Assembly (NCBI RefSeq): GCF_048771995.1
Contig: NC_133037.1
Span: 191,001-255,000 of the forward strand
Source of the DNA: Taeniopygia guttata
Taxonomy: Eukaryota > Chordata > Aves > Passeriformes > Estrildidae
DNA length: 64,000 nucleotides
Reading direction: 5' to 3'
Part shown: in pieces, positions 1 through 14,128 of the stretch
Numbering within the stretch: the first letter of the stretch is position 1
Layout of the letters: every line of letters starts with the position of its first letter
The notes under the pieces: generated by a model
What the model was told of the DNA's origin: nothing
The model's database searches: none
What the model saw: the letters and a program-made list of their open reading frames with translations, nothing else
Translations under genes and position numbers: made by a program

Positions 1-735
1 ATTACATGGTTCCGGTTCAGAAAATTTATTTGGTTTAGCATTTGTGATACACATCTGCTATATGAATGGCAGCAAAATACTTTCATCACTGTCCTAAATT
101 TCATATGCATGGGAAGTCTAGCATTTCAATACAGTCACTTCATTGTATTGGGTATCTGTTAACATCATGGTAAATAAAACACCTGGGCAATTTGGGAATA
201 TTTATGCTTAACAGTACATTCCCCCAATTTCCATCTCTCATTAGAAGCGGATTATCTTTTTTTCTGTATATATACGTCCATCCCCCTTCCTGCTATCTCA
301 TTTGGCATGATGGTGCTAGGCAACTGAGAACTATGCTGTTTATGGCTGAAATTTTAATTAAGCATTGTGCTTTTAAAATGTTGTGAATGTTCACACTAAT
401 CAACATGAATATTATTAGACTCAGCATTGTTCATCCAGAGCTGGGAATTTCAAAAGCAGGCCAAGAAAATTCTGTGTTTGTACGTACATGTTCTGTCTAC
501 AAAGGGCATTAACATGTCCCTTTTGTTGGAAAACTATAAAGCTACTTGGCTTTCATTTTGCTTGCAGGATAGAACAGCAACCATTCTTTTTGTGGTGTAG
601 CCAGATTAGCTTTAATTGCCTCTTTATGCCTATTCATGAATTATGGTAATAATAAAGGCAGATCCAGCTCTTTAGCCATAGAGTATCTTAAACTGGTCTT
701 AAATGTATTTATAATCCACTGAACTTCTTTTTCAG
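1..735 (+). other. NR2C2: NR2C2 last intron (3' part)
   Basis: This AT-rich stretch contains no reading frame I recognise. It ends in a pyrimidine-rich tract and an AG acceptor at 734-735, directly before the terminal NR2C2 coding exon. It is therefore read as the end of the last intron of that gene, whose other exons lie outside the window to the left. Confidence 0.75.
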
Positions 736-910
736 GCTAGCCCGGATCCTAGTTCGCCTGCCAGCACTTAGGCTGATGAGCTCTAGCATCACCGAGGAAC
801 TGTTTTTCACAGGTCTCATTGGAAATGTTCCCATTGACAGCATAATCCCCTACATTCTCAAAATGGAAACAGCAGAATATAATGGTCAAATAACCGGCAC
901 GTCTGTATAG
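736..910 (+). CDS. NR2C2: NR2C2 (nuclear receptor TR4), terminal coding exon, partial gene
   Basis: This is the C-terminal end of testicular receptor 4, an orphan nuclear receptor that binds direct-repeat hormone response elements as homodimer or heterodimer in the nucleus. The exon opens after an AG acceptor; its first base completes an arginine codon, and 57 further codons run to TAG at 908-910. The peptide starts LARILVRLPALRLMSSSI and ends in ...ETAEYNGQITGTSV. I recognise this as the TR4 ligand-binding-domain end, including the segment IDSIIPYILKM, which corresponds to helix 12 (the activation function 2 helix). From memory it differs from the mammalian protein at only a few positions (for example NVPID for NVSID and a final TSV for ASL). 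The DNA-binding domain and the rest of the ligand-binding domain are outside the window. The paralogue NR2C1 is the only realistic alternative, and the match to TR4 is much closer. Confidence 0.95.
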
Positions 911-3900
911 AGGGAACAATGTAATTTGAGGGATTGAAGTAATTTTCACAAAAACCGTATCATTATGAAGTTAAAAGAGTAGTGTTTCGGTATGTGCAGA
1001 TAACTCCAACTTGTTATCAGTTTCCTGACAGATTTCTCCTTGTCTTTTTCTGATGTTGACAAAATTTAAAGCAGCTATTAAAAGACCTGCTATAGGACCT
1101 TTCCTGCCACAAGGAATATTTTTGATGCCTTTCATTTAAAAGGCCATAGATTACTGAACATACTTTTCACATGCTTTGTATTTAGAAACTATCAGTGGTT
1201 AAAAAGAGTTTTATAATATGAGAGTAGTAATAAAATTACTTTAAAAGTAAAAAGAACAGTATGTATATATTTAAAAGTATCCTTGGAATGAATGTCTAGC
1301 AAATGCCAGGGTATAATACTAGCACTTTGTAATCACTTCTTGTCAGAGCAACAGCATCCTCAATCCTGCTTATGAGTATGGAAAATGAAAAAAATGCATA
1401 TGTCCTTAGTCAAGATCCTAGTGATTTTTGTAAAAATGTAGAATGCTAAAGGAGACAATCAATTAATCTACAAAAAGTCACTTGCTGTTATGTTATGCAT
1501 GAAATAATAATGTGGATACTTAAATCAGGTATCCACATTATATGAAACTATATCTGTTAAATTAGTGCAGTTGTAATACGTGGTACAGTGCAGTCACAGT
1601 GACTATTATGGCTATAGGAATTCCCCACACTAAAGAAAAGAAGTGTTTGTCACAATAATGATTAAATATGCAGGTTCCTTAAAGTGTTTATTCAGACAAA
1701 CACAATCATGACAAATGTTATTCTAAGAAGCAGCCTTTTGACTTTGGGGAAATCAGTCATTAACTGGAAGAGCAGTAATTTTCAAACAGAGCCATGTGAT
1801 GCTCTTTGAGTATGTTCTTTGTATGGTCCAAATTTACTCGTCTCTGTACTTTGCACACCCTCATAATGTAGCCATAGGGTGCAATTTAAGACCTGAAATG
1901 TGTATCAACCTCTGGTAGTCAGCAAGAGTTTATTACAAAACTCCCTTCCTTCCTCCCTCCCAGAGCACTCCCAGTTTTGCAGTGTTCTCAACTTTCCTGT
2001 CACTCAGTTTGAAACCAAAATATAGCTGGGATTTACTCTCACTCATGTACAATTGCAGTTGATGACTGATGCACCATGGAGGTATAAAATGAACTACTTT
2101 TTAATTGTCTCGAGTGATGAGCCATCAACATGCTTGCTAGTAGTACTGGCCATTAGCTGCTAGCACTGTTTTCATTTTAGTATAATTTATTATTATGGCT
2201 GTTCAGTATTTTACAATCAATGATTTTTTAAAAAGTCATAGCAATTAATACCTTCATCTGATCCTGGCGTATTAGATGCATGAATTATTTTAATTATTTG
2301 TGTATTAGAGGCATTCTTACTTCAGTAGATTTATGGGACAAAACTTATCTAATGGTAAGTTCAGCACTTTGGTTTTTCTTCTGTTATTGATATTTATTTA
2401 GAAACATCAACTAGGTTGGTGTTTGTGACTTTTCAGAGTCTGAATTGTAGCCAAAAGACCTTAATCAGCTTTAGAGGAGGCTTCTAAAGTAACAAAAAGA
2501 ACTTGTATCCTTAATGCTTGTTAGGAGACTGACATTTGTAGCACTTACCGTGACACAAAAGACTATTTAATTTTAGCTTCTGGATGGATTCAAGTCTTCT
2601 ACAGTTACTATTTTTAGCATATTCACAATCTTCTTTTCTCAGAAGGGTATTACAGAGTCCAGTGTCCATGCAGAGATTTGTCATACTGCAGCTGTATCTC
2701 TCTCAGCTTTTGCTATAGCAAATGAAATTGTCATATTGTTCATGCAATGGAAAGTCTGCTCCCCACATGTGAAGTCAGATGGATTTCAGCTTTTAGTACC
2801 AACCATTTGATTGCAGTGTAACTGCTGTGGGATTGTGTCAGCATTTCTGCTGCACAGTCCTTATATTAAGGGTATACAACCTAAAAATTAATGGTGATTA
2901 ATCAGAAACAGTAGCTACCTTGGAAAGAGTAGTGGCTGCTTTTGTTAAAATTTAAATTGTTACTGCGTTATGTCATTTTTCTACAAGAAGAATGCATTGA
3001 ACTATTTTGGTTTTTTGTTTTTTTTTTTAATTGCCAAAAGGATTACAGAACTTAATTTGCATTCAGAATTTAATAAAAATCATTTAAGCAGTTAAGAAAG
3101 CAATTTAATCGTAAATTAAATAGTCCTTAGCACAAAAACTGTCCATTGGAATATTTGGTTTTAAATCCCAATACGCACCAGCTAGCTTTTTCTTGACTTT
3201 TCTTTTTCATTTCAACTTCTAATTTTTCAAGTACAAGTGCCCCATTTTCTGTGTGAAAATTTGTTTGTAATTTTTATTACTTGTGATCATAACAATTCAG
3301 GAAAGGAAGACATTATAGTTTTTTGGGAACAAAGCAATCATATGAAGTAAAATGTAGAATGTGTGCCTTGCATTACATATGTAAATCAAAACAATAAATA
3401 TCATGCAGCTCTGTTTACAAATAAACTACACTCCCCACAAATGCAAGGCTACATAATGATATCCTTGCTCAAACCCTGGTAGTTCCTTACTCTGCAAATA
3501 GTTATTAAATAGCTTATTAGTAATAAAATATTAATTTTTGCAAATGAGTAATAACCATGCAATGCATAGTTGTGCATGCATTTAATAGATGAAATTAAGC
3601 AGTTCCATCCTTAAGATTTGGATATTACCACCTAACAGCTATAAAGTCCCTCTCTGTGTAGCATCATTAGCGTGATTTGCTGTCTTGCAGAGGTGAGAAC
3701 CAAGCTATTTAGTTCTGATGCCATTAACAAAAAGTATTCTTTCTAACTATACACTATTTTGATTCCAAGACTAACATTTTGGATTGTAGAAATGTGAACA
3801 TATGTGCATGCCTGGGCTGTTTCCTCCCCAGGAAAAGGACTTTGTGCTTCCCCTCTCTGAACTTCACATGGTTCCTGTTGCCCCATTTCTCCCCTGTAAC

Positions 3901-6900
3901 AATCCCTCTCAGTGGCAGCAGGACCCTGTGATGCACACAGTGCAGCTGCACAATCAGGCAAGCTTTGCACCACCGTCTCTGCAGAAAATAGTGCAACACT
4001 GACATAGTTCTTGGAATATCTGAGGTTTGTTCCATCCCTTCTGCAGTGACTGGAAGATGGTAACAGGCTAATCTTAGCTTTACTGGTAAATTAGTTTCAG
4101 GTTTTTCTCTCCTTTGAAAGTGCAAACTTTTCCTTATGAATATGGGACATAAGAGTTTTTTTAATATTGTAACAATTATTGAAGAACTATTTCTTGAGTG
4201 TTAAATACAGAAATATCTTGTTTTCATAAAGGCGAAATTTAAATGCCAAACTTGTTTTCACAAGAACTTGGAGTCAAACTACCACAGTCACAAAGTGAGT
4301 CTAGGAAAAGTTCATCTCACTGAAACTCTACTTAGTGCCAAAATTTATTCTCTTCAGAACTTTTGAGGTTCTATTTCTGCTGCTCTTGAAATAAAAATAT
4401 TTTAACTTAGCAGAAATACAATAATAAATTATCTGATTAGATTTCTCTGAACCTGAGCAAATGTGTATTCTAGTCACAATTCATTCAGACAAATGTTAGA
4501 ATTCTGTGCTGACTGAGACTGGGGCATGATAATGAGGCAATGTATGGAATGATAATGAGGCAGTAATGTCCACTGTGCTTCATTTGTTTTCCAACTCTTT
4601 TGCAAAAGAACTGGATTTGAATCTTGTAGATAAAAGGCATTTGGGACTAGCTTTGTCATAATTATTTTAATTGCATTTGTGACAAATGTAGGAAGGTATA
4701 CTCTTTTCTTCCTTTTATTTACTTACATTGGACTGTAGAGTCAGAACTAATACCATATGCAAAAGTAATCTTTCTCTGCATATTTGCATTGCTTATAAAT
4801 TGGCTGAAATGCTTTTGGTGTCTGTGGAGTTACTCTGGCATGAAACTGGTAGAAGAGGGAAAAAAAATATTTCGAAGGAGAGATCCTTCTAAGAAGTCAT
4901 ACAAGGCTTTCTTTTAGCTGCCTTACAATGTTAGATCATTAAGACGGCTTAGTTTTCAGAGCACACTGCAGCAAGAAACTATTGTTGCTCTCCACTGATT
5001 AGCTGGCGTTGTTTGCCAAGTCTCCTTTCAGTATCTTCTGAAGCCCATGGCCCCCCCAGACAGCCACGATGCCTCTGGTGAGGAGCTCTGGTTCCAGGTC
5101 TGTGTGCAGAATCCAGCACCTCTGAATCACCATTACAGTTCCCTTTGGTAAAGGGCACATTCTGAGGCTGCCATAGAGAAACCAAGTCAGGGCTGAAGCT
5201 CCCAGGTGAAATCAGTTTCCTGACTTTGTTTCTCCTTTGGCAGAGACTGTAAAACACTTGTGTGGTTTTTTTATTGTTTTACATAGTACACAGGACTCAC
5301 AGATTCCTGAATTATTTCATTCAGGATACTGCAGGTGTAAGTAGATTTTCCTGCCCATTAAAGTTCAGACAGTAGTTAGGATTCTTTCCTGATTACCTGC
5401 TGTTTAGTTAGTAAAAGACAATTTAAAAAAAAAATTGCACTAAATCGCATGACTAACAAAGGGTTTCAGGAATACAGTTCAACCAGGAAGACAGAACTGG
5501 AAATGAATGGGCTGAGGGTACTGCTCAAGCAGTGACAAAGCAGCTTCCTGCACTAACAGCACCAGTCCGAGCCCTGTTTGAACCAGAAGTGAGCAGTAGA
5601 ACTGGCAGGTCAGTCAGATACACAGGTGTACCAGCACATATCTACTGGATGATACCATCCTGGAGAGAACAAAAATGTTGATTTTCTATTTGAGTTCCCT
5701 CTCTTCCTCCTCTAATAGTGCAAAACCAGGGGATGTTGGGGTTTTTTTCACCTACTCTTGTCCATAAGAGCAAAAGCATAAATGCCAGAAAACACAGGCA
5801 AGATTCCCACCTGTTCCCAGGGTTTGCCATACAGCAACAGAAGAGCTTTTGCAGTAGTTGGCTTTGGTGATAAGCATGGGTCAGCTGACAACAGCACACA
5901 ACAGTGTGCGGTCTTAACACTTCCAAATCCAGGAGGAATCAGCCAAATGAGGGCATGGTCACCCTAGAGAGGAAAGTGAGGGGCAGAGGAAGGACAAATT
6001 ACCAGCATCTACCGGATCCTGAATTACAGGAAATTAGTTTAGAAACAGCTTTATATGAAAAATTACTAAGAGGGGATGACAAAGGAGAGAGAATGAAAGC
6101 ATTTATTTTTTGTACTTTTTAATTCTAAACTTGCTGAGTCATTTTAACAGCAAATACTCCTGAATTAAGTTCAGGTTTATTGTTTGACGTCATTAGCCCT
6201 TCTTGTTAGATAATGCTACAACCTTACTTCAGCTGCAATCAGTGTTACCAACATATGGGAAATTATTTGTGAAAAAAAAAAAATTAGAACATTATTTATA
6301 TTGGGGTTACAAGTTAAAATTCTTTGTAAAGTTCAGATGCTCTAAATTTAAGCATCTAAAGTTTAGCTGTTTTTATTGTGAAGTCATGCTAAGTTCATCA
6401 TAGGTAATACTGTTGTAATGTTCCATTAATGCCCACAATCTGTTCAATCCTCTGAGTTACAAGAATGCTTTGAAAATGCATTTATTATTGTTAAATTCCT
6501 GCCTTTCTTTTTAAGGAGTTTGATAGAATTGTACCTATTTTGTGCCTCCCACCATTGTGCATTTCTGCATGTTCAGTTCTAGAACTCACTTGAGCAGCTG
6601 ATGATTATGTACATAGCTGTATGTGTGTATGAATGTATATGTTTATATCTCTGTCTAAATATATTCTGTACAGTGTATAGGAAATGTGTAGTGTATGTAT
6701 ATATGTACAGATATGGAGCCATTCATCTATTCTATGTGCTAAAGCTTTTTATTCATTTGCTAATCCAGAGCTTCCTAATTTGGTGAATCCTCACAAATTA
6801 CAGAGCTTTGCACCTTTTTTTCTAAAACAGTCTAAATTCACTATTTGCTGTTCAGAACTGACAAATATATTCCATGAATTTTCTGGCTTTTACATTATTT

Positions 6901-9100
6901 TCTTTACCTTTTCTCATTTGACCTATAGAGGTCTGTCAGTCAATAGTTACTTGAGCATATAATGCCTTTTAAAAATAATGAGTAAATAACTATAGTCATA
7001 GAAAATGCTTCCCTGCTCATTATGCTCATTATACTCATTCTCTTCCAGCTTCCTGAGATACTTTTTTAAAGTTGTATTTTTTGTGAAGCTTGGCAAGAGA
7101 CTGATTTTTCGGTTTTAAGTCTTCATCTGTGGCTAACTGAAAGTAAACCAAGTTGCCATTTATCACTGAACTGCAGCACACAGAACAGGAGGTAATGGAT
7201 GCTGTTTAATAAATCAATAATCATATTGTCATAGTGATCTCATGAAGCCAACCTGTGAGCTAAGAGACTGTGTGCTCTGGGCAGTGAAACAGCAGCTCTG
7301 GTACAATGGTAATTAAATAATAGGGACATTGCAGGTAGTTTATTTCTTAGCAAGCCTCAAGATATCCTCAGGATTTTCACAGTGCATTTCAATTGCATAG
7401 TCACTTTCCAAAGTTTTTATTTTCCAGCCTAAACTGAACACAGCTAGTTTCTTAATTTATTTGTCAGACTAATGTCCCTTTCTACTTTCTGTCCTCTCCT
7501 GGGTCTGCAATCTGTGGAGATCCTGCACTGCCTGTGACAGTCCCACTGTCCATGTGGGACCTGGGCACACAGTAGGGAAATGAGATGTGGCGTAAGACAA
7601 TATCTTAGTCATAATGAAGACTCAAACATTTACATTGTCAAAGTATAAACAGGTCTTGTTCTTCTTCGCTTTTGATGAAGTTAAAAATGAAGCCTTCCAT
7701 AAAGTAAGTCTGTTAACTGTGTGTTTTTAAAAAAGCATTTCACAGACTATGGCAGGGCAGTAGTTCAGCAAGTCCTGTTTCTGTCATTAAAAAGGTGAAA
7801 TAGAATTTTCTGGGCATTTATTTCCACCTTTTATGCTTACTGTGGGAAAGACTTGTGTATGTTTAACCAGATAATAAGACACTAAGCAAAATAACATGAA
7901 CTTTGTGCATGCTTAAAGTGAACCACAAGTCTGAGGGAAGTTTGGAAAGTTTGCTATGGAAAATGTTGACAAAGTTCTCTTTCTTGGTGTATTGGTTAGT
8001 GAGCATTTGTAAGCTTTTATTTCAAATATGGGAATAAACCTGTAGCATTTCAAAACCTTATTTCTGCGATTTTCAGCAGGAAAAATATGTAAATTAATGT
8101 CAGGAACTTCTGTGACAGATGTTCCTTCATTGGTGTCTGGATAATTGGTGGTGTTTGAATACTTGCTTTCCTCTTTAAAGGTGAATAGAAACCTGAAAGT
8201 CTATTAAAGTCGCTGTACTGCAGGAACAGTTTTAAAGTTTAGGAAGCCAATTGGGGCATTAATGCAAGATTGAATCAGTTTAAAAACTCAACTCTGAATT
8301 CAGGGGAAAAAAAAAAGGCAAAGTTCAGTGAAACCAAATGTGTTATATCCACATTTGAATTGTTCGTATTCTGAAGGACAAAATGTGCTCAAAGGTAGTG
8401 GCAATAAAGGCTCTGCAATAATACAACACAGGTCAATTTTACGGTATTTTCATGATTGTGGGTTAAAGTAGGACTGAATAAATTTAAAACAAAAAGCACA
8501 GTCTTTAAGAAGAAAACATTTTACTTACAGACTGTGTATGTTAAATTTTCCATATATTTAATCAAGATTGAATGTTGGAATATTTTTAATAATTAATCTG
8601 TACTCTGCAATACACTGCAAGCCAGTGTTCATAGTTTCCTGACTGAAAACTGCACACTGTTGTATCTGTATTGGCATACTGGGGAGTGCTGAGCTCCTAA
8701 AAAACACCAAATTTTTATAAAAGGAAACATCTGCTTTCAGTTCCTTCGGATATTTTCTGGAAGCCTCTATTCCCTATAATTTAGAAAACTATTGTTTATT
8801 ATAAAAACTGCAAAAGTTTTTAATTTCTCATAGCTTCTTTTGTGAAATCAATATTGTTGTGTGTGATAGCATTTAAAAATAATAGCATGGGGTTTTTTAA
8901 AGTAAATTTTATATCCAAACAATGTCTTCAGTCACAAAGAGGAATTTGCATTGTTGTGTTTGTATATAGAGTATTGCAGTGCATGATTTAGCTTATGCAT
9001 TTTGTTAAATGCTGTTGTGACATTATATTGTTGCGGTTAATACTAGTAGCTAAATGAGGTTTCTACCATTAAAGTGAATTACAAATATAACTGCATTCCT
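911..9100 (+). other. NR2C2: Probable long 3' UTR of NR2C2
   Basis: Roughly 8 kb of AT-rich sequence follows the NR2C2 stop without any recognisable coding exon. It is rich in TTTA and ATTT motifs typical of vertebrate 3' UTRs. Several poly(A) signals lie along it (for example AATAAA near 8033 and ATTAAA at 9068-9073). The last of these is followed by T-rich sequence and is a plausible distal cleavage site near 9100. The end is inferred; shorter isoforms ending earlier are equally possible. Short frames inside are no longer than chance would give. Confidence 0.5.
1507..1541. repeat. Perfect 13-bp inverted repeat, 9-nt loop
   Basis: The arms at 1507-1519 (ATAATGTGGATAC) and 1529-1541 are exact reverse complements around a 9-nt loop, so an RNA copy would form a stable hairpin. 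It lies about 600 bases into the presumed NR2C2 3' UTR. It is too short for a canonical miRNA precursor, and no known element is recognised. Confidence 0.8.
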
Positions 9101-9370
9101 GAGTTTTATTTTGAAGTTCATTTAAGTGCCTCTTGAACAGGAGCTGTCTAAGCCAAATACTTATTTTACTATTTTAGGGAGAAATAGCATTTTGCTTTCA
9201 CCACAGTGCGTATTTCACGAGAGATTTAAGGATCTGGTATAGAAAAGAAATCCCATGAACTTACTTGATTCCAAGGAGCTTCTCTAAGAGGAGAGAGGGC
9301 TTTTTTTCCTAAGGTTTTAATTCATCATAAACTAAGTTTTGAGTAGCCCCAAAGCTGTCGCTGCTGTGCG

Positions 9371-9589
9371 CCGGGCCCCTCGCGGCCCTCAACGTCCCTC
9401 ACGGCCCTCAACGCCCCTCACGGCCCTCAACGCCCCTCACGGCCCTCAACGTCCCTCACTGCCCTCAGCGCCCCTCACGGCCCTCAGCGCCCCTCACGGC
9501 CCTCAGCGCCCCTCGCGGCCCTCAGCGCCCCTCACGTCCCTCACGGCCCTCACCGTCCCTCGCGCCCCTCGCGGCCCTCAACGCCCCTC

Positions 9590-9597
<8 letters not shown>
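9371..9597. repeat. 19-bp C-rich minisatellite upstream of MRPS25
   Basis: About twelve imperfect copies of a unit made of a 9-mer (CCCTCACGG) and a 10-mer (CCCTCAACGC). The A of the 10-mer often becomes G in later copies. The array is strongly C-rich on the + strand and contains CpG in nearly every unit. It abuts the CpG-rich promoter of MRPS25, ending about 120 bases before its start codon. The frames open through it are by-products of the repeat and not genes. Confidence 0.9.
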
Positions 9598-10909
<1,312 letters not shown>

Positions 10910-11120
10910 GCCTGACATTTCAAGATCTCAAGTTATGCAGCTGTTTTTTCTCAGGGCTGGACAATGAAGGTGCCTCAGTGAGAGGCAAGAGCCAGCAGTT
11001 CCTGGGAAAAGGAACAAGCAAGTTCATTCAATACAAACAACTCTGCCTCATAAGCCTTCTTAAGTATACAACTAGAATAATTAAGTGAAAAATAAATAAA
11101 AGTTAAAACTGGCACAAAAA
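10910..11120 (+). terminator. MRPS25: MRPS25 3' UTR with poly(A) signals
   Basis: A short 3' UTR of about 200 bases ends in two overlapping AATAAA hexamers at 11091-11100. Cleavage is expected about 15-25 bases later, so the transcript ends near 11120. Confidence 0.75.
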
Positions 11121-11750
11121 AAGCTGTGGTTCCACAAAGTATTGCAAGCCAACATTGGAAAACAAAATTAATATAGTCTTATTTCTTATTCATGCCTGCA
11201 GGTAGCCAATTATGGCTATACCAAGATCACGTTTTCTCTGGGATAGAAAGGCTATCTTAGAAGTAACGCAGAATTCCATAGTTCATAGAAAGTAGTGCAA
11301 AAGTCATATTGTACCAGCTGAAGACAGCGAAATGATAATATTAACTCCAGTCTCAATTGAATTTTCCTAATTTATGTAGTTAATAATCAGAAACAGTTCA
11401 GAGTCTCATTTCCAGCAAGATACAACTTTTGCAGTTGATACTGCAGCTCTGGGAAGCACAAATCAGAAGCATCAGCTGGAAAGGAGAATGGGCAAATTGG
11501 TATATGAAAGGTAAGTTTACAATTCTCAAAACACCCCTTCTAAATCATCACAGTTTCTGCCTCACCAAACAATTACACCATCCCTGTAATATGTATAAAC
11601 GTGATGGAGTGTACTCTACTGTACATACCTTTACGACAGGCTTACATGTACAAGTCACTGTAGAACTGTATTGCAGCATTTCTGAATTCACAGTTGAATA
11701 TAAAATTTCACACAGATGCAAGCATCCTGTACAAATTGTCAAGGACAAAC
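11121..11750. other. Tail-to-tail spacer between MRPS25 and RBSN
   Basis: About 600 bases lie between the two convergent poly(A) sites. Two short opposite-strand frames (around 11430-11840) overlap each other, and neither resembles a known protein. I see no RNA gene or mobile element here. Confidence 0.6.
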
Positions 11751-14128
11751 ATAACACAAAATAAACATGTTGTTTTATTTCATCTCTTTTTACAAAGTTT
11801 TCATACAGAGTAGTGCATGCAGTTGTAACAAAAGTCAATGCTAATTAGTTATTGAGCTTTATGCTTAAGACATCTTCATTCCCTTATACCTTGCAAGCCT
11901 CACAGCAGTCCCTATACCAGCAAAGGTCTTCACATCAGAGACGATTTTAGTATTAGCTGTCTAGTCTATCACAGTTAACATTGACAAAGATCATGAGGTA
12001 TCCTAGTCTGTTACCTGCTTGTAAAAATAATGTATTATGTATACAATAAGAATACTATAGTTATTAGTGTATTAGCCAGAAAATATAAACAAGGCAGGAT
12101 AGTTGCAACAAGGAAAAAAACACTTTTTAATGTGAAAGCCAAAGCCACTGAAACATTTTCATGTTGATACCTAAAAAAGCATTAGGTTAGAGTGCAGGAA
12201 GCAATCCTCCTGAACAGCATCCAAGTCTGTCCTAAATAACTGCCTTATACTCTCTGAAATAATTCCAGGGATTCTATTTAGCTGTCAACAGTTTTTGCTG
12301 CCTTCATTAATCTGGTGCCAGGCACCTATGTTCTGTTAAGACCTTTCAGAATCCTGTGTTCTTTCTTCTTGGTACAAAGTAACACTTGGGGGTCTCAATC
12401 AGTTCCAATAAAACATCACTATATGCACTTCAGGGTCTTAAGCCAACCTCTTTTGCACACCTTTCAAACCCTGATTCAGGCTACACCAGACAGACCATCA
12501 GGTAATCCTTGCGTGGCTGGTCTGAGTTACTTCAACCCCTTGCTAGTGGTATTGAGGATATAGGTGGTTTGGTCTTTTTGAACAACAGTTCCACAAGTCC
12601 CTAATTCCACTTACAGCTAGGAACCAAAGTTCCTGCTCTTTAGGTAACAGAGTTACTTGTCTCTAAAATCTTAAGCAGTGTTGGGGTTACAGTATCAGAG
12701 ACAGTATGCCAATATCAGAGACAATTAAAAGGTATGTCCCATTCACAGAACCTCACACTTCTGACTAAGCCCACTATTAGTGCTATACAGTGTGATCTGC
12801 CTGATTTTCCTCTATTTCAGTTTTAAATAAACCCTTTAAGATTAATTCACCACCACCACTCCTGCAAACAGTGATTCCTGCTGATGTTTCTGTGCCTCTC
12901 AAAGATAAACATCAAAGTGGTTAGATACCATCTTTCTCAAAAACCTGGCATTTGCCCAGCTGTAGGCCCTCCTGCATCACAGGTACTAGCAGTCACCTGG
13001 TCATCCCCCAGACCACAGGATCACAAGAGGTCTTCAATCTGAAGTGCCTTATTTAAAACAAGTATGCCTGATTTTCATAAGAGCTGAGGGGAATCTAACA
13101 TGAGAGAGACTTGTCATTTGGCACTATTGCAGCCAGACTTCGTCCTCCAGCTTTCACAAAATTCCAGTGGCATCTCAGCTTTCCATTATAAACAAAATTT
13201 TTTGTTGCTTGAGTGATACAAAATATTCCAGTCTCACAAATACAACAAACATGATCATTCTGTCACCCGGAGGATTTAACGGAATGTGTAGATTCCATAA
13301 TGCAATTACAATTGGAGGTTCACCCTTTATATTACAATAGAAGTGGTGCTGGCCTGATGTTCCTTTCCCTGGAAATGAGCAAATGCTTGCTCCCTCATGA
13401 GCAGGTCTGAAGTCACCATGATGCTATGACACCATTGTTGGCGCTCAGAGCAAATGGGAAACCAGAAGTGATGAAAAGAAACATCCAAATTTTACTTGGG
13501 AATCTTTATACAGACTCTAAAAAGTTACTAAGATCAGTTAGAAAGTTTTTCTCAGTCTTAAGATCCCTTTTTATTAGCATTGCATAAACTTGATCTGCAA
13601 GCCTGTACATTCAGCATCCCGGAGAATCACAGCAGCTCTTTAACAGCACATTGCCAGAACAGTGTTAGCAGTTCAACTACCCTGGGTCAGGAGAGGATGA
13701 AAAAGTTTTAGAAAAGTTTTCATCTCTCTTTAGTCAAAACTTGAAAGGCCACACTTGAAAGGCCAACACTGCAGCAGAAAGCAGGAAAGAGGGCAAACCA
13801 ACATTCCAACCATTTCCTCATCATAGTTCCCTATTAGCACTTACTTAACCCCTGGACCAAAATAAGCATTCAGTAAGACTAGCTAGCATTAAAAAGTGCT
13901 GTAAAAAAGTTATTTTAAAATTTCTTACTCTAAGTTTTTGAGACCAGCAGCATTCCTCAGTAATTCTTTCTTCAAGACTGTGTAGTAGTGGCAATGTCTA
14001 AATGAAAGTGCTTTAAAGTCAGGATTCTCCCAGTTCCCTCTTGTGATGTGTACTCCTGTCTGTAAGTATCTGCTTTACATTCCCATATTTAACAGCAGAC
14101 TGAGTTATTACACAGCCCTATTGCTGCT
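11750..14128 (-). terminator. RBSN: RBSN 3' UTR and poly(A) signal
   Basis: Downstream of the RBSN stop on the minus strand is about 2.4 kb without recognisable coding sequence. A minus-strand AATAAA (11774-11779) is the most likely distal poly(A) signal, placing the end of the transcript near 11750. Earlier hexamers could give shorter forms. Confidence 0.55.
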
